Of a DNA stretch of 64,000 bases, positions 12,301 to 20,859 are shown in pieces; the first letter of the stretch is position 1, and the number at the start of each line of letters is the position of its first letter. A program made the position numbers and the translations under genes. The notes below the pieces were generated by a model that made no database searches, was not told where the DNA came from, and was given only the letters and a program-made list of their open reading frames with translations. Location: assembly GCA_950097015.1 (NCBI GenBank), contig CATNEN010000038.1, forward strand, positions 30,410,501 through 30,474,500, in the 5' to 3' direction. Source of the DNA: Macrostomum hystrix. Its lineage: Eukaryota > Platyhelminthes > Macrostomidae.

Positions 12301-15300
12301 CGAGACATTTTTTGAAACTTCGCACATTGAAACCTACGCCAAGATGGCAAAATTCATGAAGACTAGAAAAGACTTAAAAACGGCTACAACGGAGGAAGGG
12401 ATCGAGCGAGTTAAGCAGGGTGGTTATGCCTTCCTCATGGAATCAGCTATGATAGAATATCACATTGAACGCCAGTGTAATCTAGTTCAAATTGGTGGTT
12501 TGATTGATAGCAAAGGCTACGGCATCGGAGTCCAGCCAAACCGTGAGGAGCTTCGCGATGAGTTAACACTGAAAATTCTGGAACTGCAACGTGATCAACA
12601 ATTGCAGGCACTAAAAAACAAATGGTGGAAAGAGACTGGCAAATGTCGCGGCAAAGATCCACAGGAGTCTACCGCTTCGGCGCTGGGCATGCACAATGTT
12701 GGCGGAATTTTTGTTGTCCTTGTATGCGGCCTGCTCTTAGCAATCTGCGTTGCCGTTGTTGAATTTGTTTGGAACACGCGAAAAAATGCCGAAGCCGCAG
12801 CCGATGAAGGTCGCTCCCTTTGGTCAGAGATGTCTAGCGAACTGCGCTTTTCACTTAACTGCTACGGTTCTTCGCGTCGAAGGCGCCGTCGACGCCGACG
12901 AGGCCAGACTGTCGATGCTACTGCAACAATCGGCGACGCTGCAGACGAAAATGACGAGGAAGAAGGCGATGACGAAGAATTCAGGCCTGCCATAGTTGGT
13001 GGTTTAGGTTCCGTCGAGTATGCTCGGCCTTCAGTGGAATATCAGCGTCAGTTGCGACGTAATGGTGGCAGTAGCGGAGGGAGGGGTGGCGCAGGCGGCA
13101 GCGTAAGGACTGTATTTTACTACAAAGAGACAGTAACATAATCAGCGATGTTGACGAGAACATCGTGTACATCGTGTCAGTGAAAACTCAAAAACATCTA
13201 TGGAAAATTAAGTATTGTTGTGAAGACCATCTAATTTGCTGTTGATTGTTTTTAAGCTTGCCTGAATTTCTTGTCAGTTTGTATAAAAGTCGTAATTGAC
13301 TGTCTTTTAAATAAAATATTAGTTGTTGTTACTCTTCTGTAGCAACGGACTCGGATTTAAATCGAGTCGTTTTTCACAGTTGCTCTTCGTATTTAAATAA
13401 TTATTAACATGCAGTTTTTCATTTCACTGTCGGTTAAACAGTAAGTCTTTGCTGCGACTTGAAAACTAAGGATTCAGTTTGCTATAATACATAAATGTTA
13501 TATGCACCTTTACTTCTTTAGCTACTGTAACCATGACCCTTATAGGTATTACAGTTGAATTAAAAATCTAGCACATGATTAGCATATTTAAAGCTGTAGC
13601 GTACTGCTTTTTGTGACAGTTTTTTGTAGATATTCGTTTTAACGCCCTTTTTTTTATATTTATAATACTAGTGCATTTCTGCGTCCTCTGCGATATTAGT
13701 GATTGTAAAAGTGCTGCTGGAAAATGATACACTTGAAAAAAGTACACAGCAGCATATTTTTCACTCCAATAAATTCTCTTCTTGACAAGTTCAAGCAAAG
13801 TTGAAAATGAAAGGATGAATACCTCAGTTGGATATGTTTCTCTGTACATGCGCTCTTGTGCTGTGCTTTGTTGCACTTTAAAAAAAACTTGCTTCCTGAG
13901 TCTAACAATAAACTTCTAGATTTATATTCTCCCTATTAAATTCTAAATTTTCCCCTCATTATCCCTATCATCTAACATCCTCATATTCCACACCATTCTG
14001 GGGTTCAACGTCTCTGATTTGTTAGATAAAGATTCTTGATTCCTAGATCGTTAGGTTGGAACAGACATTTTTCCCAGATCCTCAGTTTCGAACAGACATT
14101 CTTCCAGATCCTCAGGTTGGAACAGACATTTTCCCAGATCCTCAGGTAAGAACATACATTTTACCAGATCCTCAGGTAAAAACAGACGTTCTCCCAGATC
14201 CTTAGGTTAGAACAGGCTAAACTCTCCTCGAGTTAAAAAGGACGACTACAGAAATTTATAAAGTTCAGTTTTGACGTTTTTTCTGTGAAGTTTTTTCATT
14301 TGCTAAATAATCTGTTTAAAAATCTTATTTTTTCATTTCACTTTTCAGTACGAAGATGACGACGAAGAGGTGAGTTAACTCTGCACTGCCGTGTCTCTAC
14401 TCTACTCAATAACTTGCTCAGATTTTTCAGGCGCCTGCATTTCGGCCAAAGTTTAAATTGAATAGAAATTCAATAGTCCAATAGAAGGGAAACTAGGCAG
14501 AAGAAGACAGAGCGGAGGAGAAAATGAGTTCAGGAGATAGTAGACGGGAGTTTTTAAAAGACGCTCTCACGGCCTCTATTCAAATTTATCGATTTCAGCA
14601 GCAGCATTTCCACCAGCCTATGCACCCCACTATCCAGACCTAAACCCTGTCTGGCCCTCCTGTAGCTAGCTGAGAATGAAATATGGAGCACTTGGGTGGA
14701 AGGTGGATGATGATGAAGGGAGGAAAGAAAGGAGGGCATCGGGAAATAGGCACGACTCGGCGGGCCCTAGCGCGCATGCTGCAGAGTCACTTTCTCCTCC
14801 TTACCCACCCACTGCCTATTTCCCTTGGGTTTCTGCTTCATATATCCGAGTCTAGGGCGGTTGGGGTGGTCGGCTTTTGAGGCGGAATTCTGCCTAATGA
14901 AAATTTGATACAAAATTGCCCTGCCCCCATATTCACCTCCCCAGTTTCGACCGAGTCTATCTGTCTCTATGTGTATTTTTGTCTGTCTTTTTCTTCATAA
15001 ATTTTGCTGCCTAATCAGATTAATCAGGTTCATTGTTTTTTACCACTGCTGATTTTCAAATCGGAGTAAATTTGCTTACGCGCATTCGTTCTAGTTCAAT
15101 GCATGAATAATATTCCCCGTCTTACTCAAATCATAAGTCTTAAGAAAATTGGGTCACTCATGGCCATGACTCATCTTGGTCATTAGGTCAGCTTACTTGG
15201 TCATTGTCATTGGGTTAGCTACTACTTAACTGAATCATTGGATCAGCGTACTCATCTTAATAATTAGACCTCACATTTTGGTCTTTCGGTCAGTCAATAC

Positions 15301-15847
15301 TCCCGGTCCTAATGAAGACTATGTTTTCCTGCTGTGCTGTGTTATGACAAATATACATTTTTCTAAACTAGGGCGATGATGGGGACGAAGACGACATGGA
15401 GGAGGACGAAGATGAGCGTATGATTGTAAGTTAAAGCATTATAGTGACAGTGAGTGATTTATAGCTCTTGTATGTGCAGTTTAGTGGAGCCGTGGCCTAG
15501 TGGTTAGGGCGTCAGACTCAGGACTTAAAGGTCCATGGTTCGACTCCCGGACCGGGCGGCGACCTGTGTCCTTGAGCAAGGCACTTAACCACGTATTGCT
15601 CCAGTTCACCCAGCTGTGATTGGGTACCAGCGCAAGCTGGGGAATAGAAAGGGTGGAGTGGCGACCCCCCACAGTAACTCTGTGACAGCCGTACACAGTC
15701 TCGGATGCGCCGCGCACTCGCTGCGGCTGTGCCTTGACTGTACATCTGGCAAAAACTGGCTGCTTGCAGCCTGCCAGGTGTAGTTCTATTCTATTCTATT
15801 CTATGTGCAGTTTAACAACTATGTCAATTTTACAGCCTCGTCACTAA
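358..15847 (+). CDS. NAP1-family histone chaperone (spliced, 10 exons)
   Basis: Nucleosome assembly protein of the NAP1/NAP1L family, a chaperone for H2A-H2B. Exons by splice site and phase: 358-400, 496-601, 4829-5075, 5671-6163, 6657-6679, 6787-6795, 9055-9171, 14349-14369, 15372-15425, 15836-15847 (TAA), giving 374 aa. Family landmarks: LPEPVKRRVRALKKLQ at the start of the dimerisation helix, FWLTALKNVDLL, SFFNFFNPP, then DFEIGHFLRERVVPRAVLYF, then an acidic tail rich in Asp and Glu. Every junction has GT and AG and the phases match. A second first exon at 1564-1625 also splices in phase to 4829. The 5.2-kb intron 9172-14348 contains a whole receptor gene. Family identity is strong. The exact paralogue and the ends of the UTRs are not determined. 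Confidence 0.93.
602..1563 (+). promoter_or_regulatory. Probable second promoter / 5' UTR region of NAP1-like gene
   Basis: This lies between coding exon 2 and the alternative first exon. It has no open frame of note. From about 950 to 1400 it is less AT-rich and contains CG dinucleotides and a CT run just after 1250, unlike the surrounding intron sequence. That fits an internal promoter and leader for the exon at 1564. This is an inference from position and composition only. Confidence 0.35.
1564..1625 (+). CDS. Alternative first coding exon of NAP1-like gene
   Basis: An ATG opens a 20-codon frame beginning MSDIETTVEDKRL, and the exon ends at a GTGAG donor after 62 nt. The two leftover bases put it in phase 2, exactly as exon 2 (ends 601) does, so either can join the exon at 4829 in frame. 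The resulting protein is 345 aa instead of 374. The two N-termini share little beyond a basic/aromatic ending. Alternative promoter use is the simplest reading. It is not proven that both are transcribed. Confidence 0.7.
1752..2045. repeat. 23-bp minisatellite in NAP1 intron
   Basis: About 12 tandem copies of a 23-bp unit containing AATCCCAAAACTTCAGGATT. The main variation is a one-base change (CAAATC or CTAATC). The flanks decay into related AT-rich sequence to about 2230. Confidence 0.9.
2046..3002. other. NAP1 intron sequence without a gene
   Basis: Decayed repeat flank, then a GA-rich stretch (2530-2670), then CT-rich sequence leading into the next array. The short open frame at 2787-2996 has no recognisable domain and lies inside the intron. 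I see no gene here. Confidence 0.5.
3003..4765. repeat. 22-bp minisatellite (about 80 copies) in NAP1 intron
   Basis: A tandem array of a 22-bp unit, core CAGTTTCTCATTCATATTTC, with recurring variants in which CGG is replaced by AGATTG. It degrades toward 4770 and stops only about 60 bp before the acceptor of the exon at 4829. The unit is not a multiple of three but lacks stops in several phases, so long repetitive open frames appear that are not genes. Confidence 0.93.
5325..5650. repeat. 22-bp minisatellite in NAP1 intron 5076-5670
   Basis: About 14 imperfect copies of a unit with core AACTATAGATCCCTAAACT. It fills most of this intron and ends about 20 bp before the acceptor at 5670. Confidence 0.85.
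6164..7089. other. NAP1 introns around two very small exons
   Basis: Intron sequence holding the 23-nt exon 6657-6679 and the 9-nt exon 6787-6795. Otherwise AT-rich, with no open frame or clear mobile element. Confidence 0.5.
7090..7372. repeat. GA-rich imperfect minisatellite
   Basis: Degenerate tandem GTGAGAGTGAGTGGG-type units with period near 20 bp and strong purine bias on the + strand, inside the NAP1 intron that precedes exon 9055-9171. Confidence 0.8.
7373..9054. other. NAP1 intron sequence without a gene
   Basis: About 1.7 kb of AT-rich intron. The open frame at 7745-7981 has no recognisable domain. I see no mobile element with both ends here. Confidence 0.45.
9172..9997 (+). promoter_or_regulatory. 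Intron start and probable promoter/leader of nested receptor gene
   Basis: The first part is ordinary NAP1 intron. From about 9600 to 9880 the + strand becomes pyrimidine-rich and less AT-rich. At 9984-9995 a TTTCTTCTGTAG string resembling a splice acceptor lies 2 nt before the receptor ATG. This suggests a non-coding 5' exon upstream, or trans-splicing. The promoter itself cannot be pinpointed. Confidence 0.35.
9998..13141 (+). CDS. Kainate-type ionotropic glutamate receptor subunit, intronless
   Basis: A single 1047-aa open frame for a glutamate-gated cation channel of the GluK class. Order: hydrophobic signal region (residues 1-37), amino-terminal LIVBP-like domain to about 430, ligand-binding S1 (about 455-635), TM1 near 640-660, pore loop GTLMQQG at 695-701 with Gln at the Q/R position (Q699), M3 with SYTANLAAFLT from 728, S2, and M4 about 902-924. 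Agonist contacts present: T596, R601, S767-T768, E815. The usual proline two residues before T596 is Ser594. The cytoplasmic tail has a run of Arg residues followed by an Asp/Glu block. The coding region has no intron although it lies wholly inside a NAP1 intron on the same strand. An AATAAA follows at 13310. Class assignment is strong; the subtype is not assigned. Confidence 0.95.
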   Translation: MQLSCRHRFYLLQGLLSYTAASGLLLHFLAHVSHVSTLASDCPVHKTELRLGAIFGPGIEELRKRNALHFALASMRKRHSADNASIFCRSDLQPIATMLAEGEDSFQASQAVCRMLESGALALIGPHHSCATSEYFASIATATQTPQLDLRPMISALEPSSSTSFVLHLYPSLDHISLSVISAIDYFKWQDVLIVYENDESLFRLESILRNRHETRALYFRIKRYIASQVYNLLSDIDSSGWCTIVVDLSLDATAHFLRAATNRGLMNRRYHYILANLDALTLNLEDYRHNHVNLTAFRLVPGNWTHYNSVLAEMHDWSAKQRLGNLNSDLLTPDGHLTLGAALTYDAVQVLASALASLSLSRHIKPPRGPSCDAILSSNGSVSESSRALSSPFGGSLMNYLHSVDLKNGLTGRLRFNGKRIRQSVSLDLYHLKVSGPTHFANWNPRRGLHVFSDPYDLAVVYPLKNKVLKVVALAAQPFIWVKREYHNRYLENSKIKSDVEFQRQHLEGFCIDMMELIANRTGMDWEIYRSPNDTYGTCVEVPCDVNKLQQQLADSSNQVLASTIAEDRKCPCEWNGMVRELIDGRADIALGSFTITYEREKAIDFTKPFMNLGISILFKKPKGEKPGLFSFLNPLAVEIWLYVVAAYLLVTLMIYALARFSPYEWVSPHPCDEDIGYLVNSFSLSNSFWFTVGTLMQQGSNINPRAVSTRIVAGIWWFFTLIIISSYTANLAAFLTVERMVSPIESADDLSKQTAIDYGVLAGGSTETFFETSHIETYAKMAKFMKTRKDLKTATTEEGIERVKQGGYAFLMESAMIEYHIERQCNLVQIGGLIDSKGYGIGVQPNREELRDELTLKILELQRDQQLQALKNKWWKETGKCRGKDPQESTASALGMHNVGGIFVVLVCGLLLAICVAVVEFVWNTRKNAEAAADEGRSLWSEMSSELRFSLNCYGSSRRRRRRRRRGQTVDATATIGDAADENDEEEGDDEEFRPAIVGGLGSVEYARPSVEYQRQLRRNGGSSGGRGGAGGSVRTVFYYKETVT
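13310..13315 (+). terminator. Polyadenylation signal AATAAA of receptor gene
   Basis: Canonical hexamer about 170 bp after the receptor stop codon. This is the natural 3' end for the nested gene before the host intron resumes. Confidence 0.55.
13316..14348. other. Remainder of NAP1 intron after nested gene
   Basis: AT-rich sequence ending in a small array at 14055-14215, then the acceptor of the 21-nt exon 14349-14369. No gene is seen. Confidence 0.5.
14055..14215. repeat. About 30-bp minisatellite, 5 copies
   Basis: Imperfect copies of a unit containing CCCAGATCCTCAGGTTGGAA and ACAGACATT, spaced about 30 bp. Confidence 0.75.
14370..15371. other. NAP1 intron between two acidic-tail exons
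   Basis: About 1 kb of unique sequence. The open frames at 14554-14880 on both strands have no recognisable domain. No repeat boundaries are identified. Confidence 0.45.
15484..15801 (+). mobile_element. tRNA-derived SINE with 13-bp target duplication
   Basis: The head contains a box A-like TGGCCTAGTGGTTAGG and a perfect box B GGTTCGACTCC (15537-15547), so it can recruit RNA polymerase III. The body carries the GTGTCCTTGAGCAAGGCACT block typical of invertebrate SINEs with a conserved core. The tail is a short ATTCT repeat. It is flanked by TATGTGCAGTTTA at 15471-15483 and 15802-15814, an exact 13-bp target duplication, which indicates LINE-mediated insertion. It sits in the last NAP1 intron, with its 3' flank only 21 nt from the acceptor at 15835. 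Confidence 0.9.
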
Positions 15848-16589
15848 ACTAGACAAGACCTTATCGAACTCAAAATCGTCTGCCTCTTTATTGCCGTAAG
15901 TTTTTTATACTTCTTACCTACATTTTTTGACAATAGTGTATCCGGTGCATTTCGACTTTATTTAAAAAACGTATTCATTTTTTCACTTTTAGGCGCCTTT
16001 AATTAGCTACCAGAGCATAAAGACGACGCTGGAAACTATTAAATGCTATATTTTAACTTTTACAAGCCTTCAGTCAGCTAATTGCTAGCTCCAACGTATG
16101 CGTTTGGTCTCTTGGTCCGATTTTTTTGTTTCTTTCTATGCAGATATATCCTACTCATAGTAGACGTTTGCACACAGCTAATTATATTTATATTAAGCGT
16201 AAACAGCAAAGTACAGGACCATCATCATAAATAATATTTACTTTCTTCTTTGGTCCGTAGCTTGGCTTATTCAGATGTTTACTAAATTCTTAAATTGTAT
16301 TCAGTTCAGAACTAGACGTCCGCGTGTATTATTTGGTATACATCTCCGTTTTCTTGTGTTTTGCATCAAGCAGCAACATTACTAATATAACTTAACCTGC
16401 CTTTAGTCCATCATTTTACTCATTTCAACCTTGAAAAATTGCTATTGTTGAAAAACTCGTAATTCTAAAACCAAAAACTTAACCTGTCACCCATGTCATC
16501 TCTAACTACTTGTTAGTAGCAAGTAATGAATGGTGTTCATCAGCTTAAATATACTGTTTGTATTTCTTTTTCACTTAATTACCTTTATA
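15848..16589 (+). other. Probable 3' UTR of NAP1-like gene and spacer
   Basis: AT-rich with no gene-like frame. It follows the stop codon at 15845-15847. No unambiguous poly(A) signal close to the stop was recognised, so the transcript end is undefined. Confidence 0.35.
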
Positions 16590-16722
16590 CAGGGGCGGAC
16601 CGAGAGGGCCAAGGGGGGCCATGCCCCCCAGCTCTGCCAAAAAAACACACAAAGTACATGTACAACATTGGGGCAATCCAATTCTGGCCTGACCAGATGT
16701 GAGGCTTGCCCCCTTGACCCTC
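16590..16722. mobile_element. Short hAT-like MITE, one end shortened
   Basis: It starts CAGGGGCGGACC, a typical hAT terminus. It is flanked by CCTTTATA at 16582-16589 and 16723-16730, an 8-bp duplication. The inner parts of the ends are inverted copies (GAGGGCCAAGGGGG against GAGGGTCAAGGGGG), but the right end lacks the outermost 14 or so bases. It is a small non-autonomous element or a fossil. The low-complexity target makes the duplication less certain. Confidence 0.5.
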
Positions 16723-16730
16723 CCTTTATA

Positions 16731-17039
16731 TACAAGTGGAATTTAATAATTGTCGCTTTCAATATTTCAAAATATCTAATATTACCTTTGTTACAATCAA
16801 TAACAAAAATAAATTGTTCTGGACTTGTTTTAAAAAAAATATTTATTTATATAACTTATGCAAAACTAAATCTCAATTTAATGCTTTCTGTTTTATATTT
16901 TTTTAGTAATTTAACCATCAGTAGTTTAAAAACAATATAACCATTTCCATGTCTGTTTTTACACAACTTGGTTTAAAATACACAACCAAAGTCTGAAAGT
17001 TTAAACTAAGAAAAAAATTATATCAACATGTTTTGAATC
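16731..17039. other. AT-rich spacer
   Basis: Very AT-rich with no feature recognised, up to the start of the retroelement fragment at about 17040. Confidence 0.4.
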
Positions 17040-17334
17040 CAGACTTTTAATTAGGAGTCCGGATGAATTAGAAGTAGGCAGTAGAGTTATGCTGCAGATC
17101 CCCATGAGACAGGGAAAGCACCAAGCAAAATTCACAGGACCGTATGAGATTGTGAATAGAAATAGCCAAATCTCAGTTACAATCCGGAAAATCGATGATC
17201 CAAACCAGGAGTATTTTCAAGTGCACACTGACAGGCTGAAACCAATGGCCACGCCAACACAACATGTGATGCTTCCTGACCTCAGACCGAGCGACACCAG
17301 CGACAGCCAAGACAACGATTCACCAAGGAAGTGA
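17040..17334 (+). pseudogene. LTR-retrotransposon integrase C-terminal fragment
   Basis: An open stretch with AKFTGPYEIV and VHTDRLKP, the GPY/F-type C-terminal motif of gypsy-class integrases. No integrase core lies upstream, so it is a truncated 3' piece of a pol gene. The sequence after it ends in a purine-rich tract near 17427-17442, as expected before a 3' LTR. The host element is otherwise not recognisable. Confidence 0.7.
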
Positions 17335-18690
17335 GCGTGCAGGCAGAGGAGCTGGATGCGCAGGCCGACACCGCTCGGAAGAAGTATAACCTGAGGAGCA
17401 AAGGGAAACTTCCTTGACAATTGATGTCAAGGAAGGGAGGAAGTAGATGGACAATTTTATATTTTAAACTATCATTTTGTTGGTGTGCGCTCTGATTTTT
17501 AGAATAGAATGTTTTACATTACTTATAAGTAGTCAATATTTAATCACTCACAAATATTTAACCCACCCTTCGGATAATCAGATGTATTCGACGGAGCTAG
17601 ACACAGTGGATGATTGCACTATCGACGAGCCGATTACAACCTACACACTAGTCAAGCCACATCGGCAGAACCAAGCCAGGCAGTCGGGAAGGAGGTGAAC
17701 GTTAGGAACAGCGCTGCTACCGAACAGCAAAGGCGACATCTCCAAGCCCAATGGGAAATCAGAAGATCGAGAAATGGACTGCCGCAATGCCCAACAATAC
17801 TGAGGGAGAGCTACAAACGGGGAGAAAAAGACCTTTCATTCACGGAGCTGTACAACTTTATGGACAAACAGCCCATCCAAAGCAAGCCCAATCGGCATGG
17901 TGAGATGAAACTATTTGATATTCACCTGGACATGCTGGATGCGCAGCGAATCCCGTTCACGTGACAGTCACGTGACACTTACTGCAATTGCTTCTTGTTC
18001 CTTGGTAGTGAGTAGTTCGTAGTCTTTGGTCTTCGACAGCCGGTGGTTCTTCTTATCCTTGTTTTGGTCGACCGTGAGGTTTCGAGTCTGTGTTTCTTGA
18101 GTCTTTGTAGTCCTAGGAATGTATCCTAGGAAACAAGGAGGCCTTTCTCAAATGTATCGACGATATGTGGCTCTCGTAAACTTAGTTCAATTCAACAAGT
18201 ATTGCTAGTAATAAATAACTCTGTCTAGTAAAGCGCTTACCACTTGTCTTTCCCTCAGAGATGAGTCCTCTTCTTCGTAGGATGTTTTGAAGTCCGGTGG
18301 ACCGCTCCGAGTCTGAATTTTCAGCTCGGATTTTCGCTTGTATTTATAGAAAAATTTTGGGGAAAAACCGGTTCTACTACCGGGTGTTTACTTAGGTCAC
18401 ACATATTTGTTTAGTGAGTCATGATTGTGAGTTTTACCATATTTGGAATATTGTGTAAATACAGATGCAGAAACCGATGAGTCATAATTGTTTGTTTTAC
18501 CATATTTGGAATTCAAGCAAATCCAGCTGTCGAGAACCAGTTCTCCGGTTTCATGTCACATGAATTGTTTCTAAAAATAGCACATGACTCATTCCTAAAA
18601 ATAGATTAAACGTTATGGCTGAGGTTTCCTTGTGACATTACTTTAAGTAGCGCGTTAAGCAAAATCATATTTTACAACTCTCTACAATAT
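17335..18690. mobile_element. Degenerate retroelement / LTR-like debris
   Basis: It contains a 116-codon open frame at 17614-17964 with no recognised domain. From about 17965 to 18690 it has LTR-like sequence, including an imperfect duplication of a stretch with TTTTACCATATTTGGAAT (near 18431-18450 and 18500-18530). The right edge ends in CTCTCTACA, next to a purine tract when read on the minus strand, so it is probably the 3' LTR of the minus-strand element described next. No second LTR copy is present to confirm it. Confidence 0.4.
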
Positions 18691-18746
18691 CTCCTTTTTT
18701 ACGAAAAAAAATTCGTCCCGAATTTATTATTGAGAGGAAAAGAAAA

Positions 18747-19019
18747 TTACTTTGCATAACAATAATAAGATAACAGTATCAGGACTAGGTGAAATTGATA
18801 TAGGTACGTATGTGTAGACATTAAACACAAATGGATTATATAAATGGTGAGTAGTTGGTCAAATGTTCGTGAAAAGGAATTAACAGTTTGAGAAGTGATG
18901 CGTAACAATTTTGGTATTGTATTGGTTAACATAAGGGATTGATAAGCATGGGGAGGTGTAATTACTTTAAATAAGCAATGTATAAATGGTCTGTTTGTTT
19001 TACTAGTTTTTGCTATCAA
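18747..19019 (-). CDS. Unassigned 90-codon frame after the RING pair
   Basis: Open frame downstream of the second RING frame, rich in Leu, Ile, Thr and Tyr with a hydrophobic C-terminal stretch. No domain is recognised. It may be spurious in AT-rich DNA. Confidence 0.2.
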   Translation of the reverse strand: MIAKTSKTNRPFIHCLFKVITPPHAYQSLMLTNTIPKLLRITSQTVNSFSRTFDQLLTIYIIHLCLMSTHTYLYQFHLVLILLSYYCYAK

Positions 19020-19028
19020 AATTTTTAC

Positions 19029-19608
19029 TCATTCAAGGCTGAATTGTTGCCGGATAAATTCATGTACTTGGGCTTGAATTTTGACCGTTAGTATGGCTAT
19101 TGGCCAAAATAGCTTATATAGTTGTAGGTAGGTCGGATCCTCAGTATGCTCGAGGATATAGAGGTAGGCCTCTGTATCCGTGATAATTTCGGCTCGGCGT
19201 GTCAGGTGCAGTGGTGTTGTTGGCATCGCAGTGGTGTCGGCCACGTCTTTATCGCCTCTAGTAATTCCTGAGGCTCCATGTCATTCATATTCATGAGCAG
19301 TAGGTCCACTGCTACAGGTGTTAATCGTACCGTAGCCAAGGTTTCCTCTCGCAGCCGTAGGAAACAATCGGGGCATTTGTCGATATTTCGACTGCCGAGT
19401 GCATCTAGGCAGGCGAAGCAGCTCCAGTATCTGTTGTCTATTGTCACAAATTTGTATTTGCGGTTGGTTACCGCAAATGAGACAGTGGACCCTGTCTCGA
19501 CGGCAGATTGGGCAGTTGCGTATTGGGTTGCCAGTTTGCGCCATGTCCCACTTCGCACATGGGCATTAGAGCGGTCTGTTCGTCTAAACAAATAGGGCAG
19601 TCTTGCAT
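19029..19608 (-). pseudogene. Second paired-RING reading frame (frameshifted)
   Basis: It starts MQDCPICLDE at 19608. Across three frames it shows CPIC, NCPIC, CLIC, CFAC and CPDC pairs in the same order and nearly the same spacing as the frame upstream: CLIC opens the second module and CFAC-x11-CPDC closes it. The His expected before CFAC is Tyr in this copy, and part of the first module is lost near the first frame change. The last segment runs open to a stop at 19029. This is a diverged tandem copy of the upstream RING frame with at least two frame breaks. Confidence 0.65.
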
Positions 19609-19629
19609 TGTTGTCTGTGGGCGGTTTGT

Positions 19630-20292
19630 TTAATCGACTTCTTGATCGGAGCTGACATATTGATATGATTCGTGTGGTGGCAGTAGATACGATAATTCTT
19701 CATTTCGCAAAATTAGTGTGGGGAGAATTGTACAGAAAATGGGACAGGGATGAAGATTCATGTCATCGACAAGATTAAACATTTTTTTGTGCAATATCAT
19801 GTATGGACAATTGTCTAAGCTGAGGGCCGTATTGCAATGAGTATCGTACAATGTTTTTACGCGTTTTGTGAGCAATTCGTCGTATAGGCCATGCTTTTAG
19901 AAGTTGAATTATCTTATTAGAGGAAAAAAGAGTATATAGGTTAATGGATGAAGTTGGCAACCATAATTTGGTTTAATACGCACAAGTTTGTTACAAATCA
20001 TGAATAGTGGGGTTTTATTGCAAACAGGACATTGGAAAATGGCTCGATAGGCAAACTTCTTCATGCATTGCGGACACATGAAATGTTGGTTTTGACAGTA
20101 TTGTACAGTTCGCCATGAGTTACATTTTTTACATATCATACATTGGCGGAGATTTCCACGGCACAGAGGACAGTTTTTTAATGGTTTTTTGTAGTGTGCG
20201 AGGCTTAAGCAAGAACCGCAAACATGGTGTTTATTGACACATATACATGGTAGTTTACATGAGAATTCTTCAAGACAGACAGGACAGTCCAT
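19630..20292 (-). CDS. Paired-RING-finger protein, probable retroelement accessory ORF
   Basis: An ATG at 20292 opens a 127-aa frame (stop at 19909). The continuation to 19630 is open only in other frames. The protein is almost entirely two C3HC4 modules. Module 1: C3, C6, C18, H22, C25, C28, C41, C44. Module 2: C51, C54, C66, H70, C73, C76, C88, C91. Both have C-x2-C-x11-C-x3-H-x2-C-x2-C, then x11-12 and C-x2-C. RING modules of this type bind zinc and often act as ubiquitin E3 ligases; that function is an inference here. It is not a host gene I recognise. The 127-aa part is intact although the neighbouring integrase is broken. Confidence 0.7.
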
Positions 20293-20559
20293 GGTAGTGT
20301 TCGCGAAAATTGTGTGGGCGTTTGCAGAGTACAGAGGTTTAGTCGCCTTTTACGACAAGCTTGAGAAGCTGTAGTGCTATTCTTAATCCCGGTCACTACA
20401 CGGGGAACAATAAACGAGTAATTTAACGAGGGCGTAGGTTATCGTATTTGGTGGTGTGTTTGTGGTTTGTGTCTAGGCATGTGCTGTTGCAATGTGCGTG
20501 TTTGTTGTTTTTGTGTGGTCTGGATTCTGTAACGTTGGAAGGAATGTAGTGTCCTTAGT

Positions 20560-20760
20560 GATGCGTTTTAAACGTTGAATGTGAACATAGAACTGAGGTT
20601 GATGTGGATCCTTGATATTTGCAAGGCGTGCTGTTGTTGCGGATATCAGTGCTGTTACACGGAAAGGTCCTTTGTATTTGAAGGCATGTTTGTGCGTATA
20701 TGCTGTACCGGGTAGTGTAGGTAGACGATATCTCCCACTTGTAAAGTAGATGCATGATTA
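20560..20760 (-). pseudogene. Integrase C-terminal region, frameshifted
   Basis: On the minus strand one frame gives QVGDIVYLHYPV. After a frame change another gives FKYKGPFRVTALIS and a final VHIQRLKR. Together these are the DNA-binding/GPY region of a gypsy-class integrase, split by a frameshift. Confidence 0.7.
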
Positions 20761-20859
20761 CTTGTTGTAGGTACGGTAGATTGATTGTCGAGATTATGTT
20801 ATGCAATTTGCCATGCTAGGTGTAATTGAGAAGTGAACTTTTGTAGTGTCGTCGGCGTG

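Noticed and set aside
15490-15560. A functional tRNA gene
   Set aside because: Box A and B are present but the sequence continues into a SINE body and tail with target duplication, and no clean cloverleaf was recognised.
16530-16940. 136-codon plus-strand frame
   Set aside because: Spans a hAT-like fragment and AT-rich DNA; no domain.
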